A stretch of 6,652 nucleotides of DNA. Source: Pseudomonadota bacterium. Lineage in GTDB: Bacteria > Pseudomonadota > Gammaproteobacteria > Burkholderiales > Burkholderiaceae_C. A program made the translations under genes and the position numbers. The DNA lies in NCBI GenBank assembly GCA_023438115.1, contig JAEZEB010000344.1, positions 1 through 6,652 of the forward strand, given 5' to 3'. Each line of letters begins with the position of its first letter. Within the stretch, counting starts at the first letter, position 1. Shown piece by piece: positions 4,726 through 6,652 of the stretch. The notes beneath the pieces are model-generated. The model was not told the DNA's origin. It saw only the letters and a program-made list of their open reading frames with translations, and ran no database searches.

Positions 4726-6652
4726 ATGAACCGCTTCCAGGTGAAGAAGGTCGCCGTGCTCGGTGCCGGCGTGATGGGCGCGCAGATCGCCGCGCACCTC
4801 GTGAACGTGAAGGTGCCGGTCGTGCTGTTCGACCTGCCCGCCAAGGAAGGCCCGAAGAACGGCATCGTCACCCGGGCCGTCGAGGGACTGAAGAAGCTCA
4901 AGCCCTCGCCGCTGGGCGTGCCCGAGGACGCCGCGCTGATCCAGCAGGCGAACTACGAGGAGCACATGGGCCTGCTGGGCGAATGCGACCTGGTGATCGA
5001 GGCGATCGCCGAGCGCATGGACTGGAAGCTGGACCTGTACAGGAAGATCGCGCCGCACGTCGCGCCGCACGCGATCGTGGCGTCCAACACCTCGGGCCTG
5101 TCGATCACCAAGCTGTCCGAGGCGCTGCCCGAATCCATCAAGCCGCGCTTCTGCGGCATCCACTTCTTCAACCCGCCGCGGTACATGTACCTGGTGGAGC
5201 TGATCGCCACGCCGACGACGCAGCCGCAGATCCTCGACGACCTCGAGGCCTTCGTCACCACCGGCATCGGCAAGGGCGTGGTGCGCGCCAAGGACACGCC
5301 CAACTTCATCGCCAACCGCGTCGGCATCGCCGGCATGCTGGCGACGATGAAGGAAGTCGAGAAGTTCGGCCTGACCTTCGACGTGGTCGACGACCTCACC
5401 GGCAAGAAGCTGGGCCGCGCCTCCAGCGGCACCTTCCGCACCGCGGACGTCGTGGGCCTGGACACCATGGCGCACGTCATCAAGACGCTGCAGGACAACC
5501 TGGACGCGAAGACTGATCCCTTCTACGACAGCTTCGGCACGCCGCCGGTGCTGCAGAAGCTGCTGGAGCTGGGCCACCTGGGCCAGAAGAGCAAGGCCGG
5601 CTTCTACAAGAAGGTGGGCCGCGACATCCTGCGCTTCGAGCTGGAGAGCGAGGACTACGTGCCCGGCGGCCAGAAGGCCGACGAGGTGTACGGCCGCATG
5701 CTGAAGAAGCCCGCGGGCGAGCGCCTGAAGTTGCTGCGCAACGCCACCGGCCCGCAAGGCCAGTTCCTGTGGGCGATCCTGCGCAACAGCTTCCACTATG
5801 CCGCCGTGCACCTGGCCACCATCGCCGAGACCGCGCGCGACGTGGACCAGGCCATGCGCTGGGGCTTCGGCATGAAGCAGGGCCCCTTCGAGCTGTGGCA
5901 GGAAGCGGGCTGGCTGCAGGTCGCGCAGTGGATCCAGGAAGACATCGAAGCCGGCAAGGCGCTGTCGAAGGCGCCGCTGCCCAGGTGGGTCTTCGAAGGT
6001 CCCGTCGCCGAAGCCGGCGGCGTGCACACGGAGCAGGGCTCGTTCAACCCCACCACGGGCAAGTTCGAGCCGCGCCGCGTGCTGCCGGTCTACGAGCGCC
6101 AGCTGTTCCCCGAACTGCTGCGCGGCGAAGCCGGCCCGCGCTTCGAAACGGCGGGCACGACGCTGCACGAGGACAAGAACCTGCGCCTGTGGACGCTGGA
6201 CGGCGAAGTCCTGATCTGCAGCCTCAAGACCAAGATGCACGTCATCAGCCCCGAGGTCTGCGAAGGCCTGCAGCAGGCCGTCGAGATGGCGGAGAAGGAG
6301 TACCAGGGCCTGGTGATCTGGTCGGGCAACGAGCCCTTCAGCGCCGGCGCCGACCTGGAGTCCACGCTGCCCGCCTTCATCGCCGTGGGCGTGGCGGCCA
6401 TCGAGGACGCCGAAGGCTTCATGCAGCAGACCATGCTGCGCCTGCGCTATGCCAGCGTGCCGGTGGTGTCCGCCATCCGCGGCCTGGCCCTGGGCGGCGG
6501 CTGCGAGCTGGCGCTGTATTCGGCCAAGCGCGTGGCCGCGATGGAGAGCTACATCGGCCTGGTGGAAGGGGGCGTGGGCCTGGTGCCCGGCGCCGGCGGC
6601 CTGGCCTACATCGCGCGCCGCGCGGCGGAGAACGCGCAGCACAGCATGGACA
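4726..6652 (+). CDS. Bifunctional 3-hydroxyacyl-CoA dehydrogenase / enoyl-CoA hydratase, C-terminal part outside window
   Basis: 642 codons are visible without a stop; whole proteins of this architecture (such as Bacillus FadN) are near 790-800 residues, so about a fifth lies beyond the edge. The N-terminal half is an NAD-dependent 3-hydroxyacyl-CoA dehydrogenase: KKVAVLGAGVMGAQIAAHL with G13-x-G15-x-x-G18, S120-N-T-S123, catalytic H146 in GIHFFNPP with partner E158, and K189-D-T-P-N-F-I-A-N-R at the domain junction. From about residue 486 a crotonase-fold enoyl-CoA hydratase follows: F538-S-A-G-A-D oxyanion loop, G590-G-G-C-E594 and E614 in LVEGGVGLVPGAGG, the two catalytic glutamates. The order dehydrogenase-then-hydratase is the reverse of E. 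coli FadB/FadJ. It hydrates the enoyl-CoA made by the upstream dehydrogenase and oxidises the product to 3-ketoacyl-CoA in the cytoplasm. A thiolase gene probably follows. The start is 4726, with an in-frame GTG at 4675 as alternative. Confidence 0.95.
   Translation, partial: MNRFQVKKVAVLGAGVMGAQIAAHLVNVKVPVVLFDLPAKEGPKNGIVTRAVEGLKKLKPSPLGVPEDAALIQQANYEEHMGLLGECDLVIEAIAERMDWKLDLYRKIAPHVAPHAIVASNTSGLSITKLSEALPESIKPRFCGIHFFNPPRYMYLVELIATPTTQPQILDDLEAFVTTGIGKGVVRAKDTPNFIANRVGIAGMLATMKEVEKFGLTFDVVDDLTGKKLGRASSGTFRTADVVGLDTMAHVIKTLQDNLDAKTDPFYDSFGTPPVLQKLLELGHLGQKSKAGFYKKVGRDILRFELESEDYVPGGQKADEVYGRMLKKPAGERLKLLRNATGPQGQFLWAILRNSFHYAAVHLATIAETARDVDQAMRWGFGMKQGPFELWQEAGWLQVAQWIQEDIEAGKALSKAPLPRWVFEGPVAEAGGVHTEQGSFNPTTGKFEPRRVLPVYERQLFPELLRGEAGPRFETAGTTLHEDKNLRLWTLDGEVLICSLKTKMHVISPEVCEGLQQAVEMAEKEYQGLVIWSGNEPFSAGADLESTLPAFIAVGVAAIEDAEGFMQQTMLRLRYASVPVVSAIRGLALGGGCELALYSAKRVAAMESYIGLVEGGVGLVPGAGGLAYIARRAAENAQHSMD

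Noticed and set aside
4282..6642. 786-codon open frame on the minus strand
   Set aside because: Antisense to the bifunctional hydroxyacyl-CoA dehydrogenase, which has intact catalytic motifs; the composition is low-complexity and typical of GC-rich shadow frames.
1..6652. CRISPR array, tRNA/rRNA gene, transposase or prophage genes
   Set aside because: I looked for regularly spaced repeats, RNA-gene landmarks and transposase motifs and found none.

Overview
The window looks like a chromosomal segment of a high-GC betaproteobacterium of the Burkholderiales, most likely Comamonadaceae (Ramlibacter/Variovorax-like). This rests on strong G/C bias at third codon positions, a TetR / ~600-aa acyl-CoA dehydrogenase / bifunctional 3-hydroxyacyl-CoA dehydrogenase fatty-acid operon of the kind typical of that order, and two kinds of GC-rich intergenic palindromic repeat common in proteobacterial genomes. 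The taxonomic call is inference from recalled gene families, not a search.

Region 1 (1-1444) is a divergent pair. On the minus strand, running off the left edge, is a MerR-family repressor with a C-terminal cobalamin-binding module. It carries both hallmarks of the CarH/LitR adenosylcobalamin photoreceptors: W-x9-EH (W143, E153-H154) and E-x-H-x-x-G (H189). Facing it is a small secreted fasciclin-domain protein. Between them lies a compact control region: a consensus TTGACA-17-TATTCT promoter for the fasciclin gene, flanked by two copies of the palindrome TTTGTCCAGGACAAA with centres 62 bp apart. One copy abuts the regulator's own ATG. A 14/15 copy lies inside the regulator gene. The simplest model is a light- and B12-controlled, self-repressing switch that releases a fasciclin protein upon illumination.

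Region 2 (1497-6652) is a fatty-acid beta-oxidation operon on the plus strand. A 34-bp inverted repeat sits just upstream of a TetR-family regulator and is probably its operator. Six bases after the regulator come a ~600-residue acyl-CoA dehydrogenase, then an overlapping (ATGA) small periplasmic DUF2147 protein. After a 172-bp gap filled largely by a GC-rich double-hairpin repeat comes a bifunctional 3-hydroxyacyl-CoA dehydrogenase / enoyl-CoA hydratase, cut by the right edge. The dehydrogenase makes enoyl-CoA; the hydratase and hydroxyacyl dehydrogenase halves take it to 3-ketoacyl-CoA. A thiolase is expected just beyond the window.

The most unusual points are the symmetric operator array of the putative photoreceptor, its intragenic third site, and a palindromic repeat that has fused into the 5' end of the DUF2147 gene. 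That repeat now supplies the gene's start codon(s) and the n-region of its signal peptide. The GC-rich repeat inside the operon can form G-quadruplex motifs on both strands.
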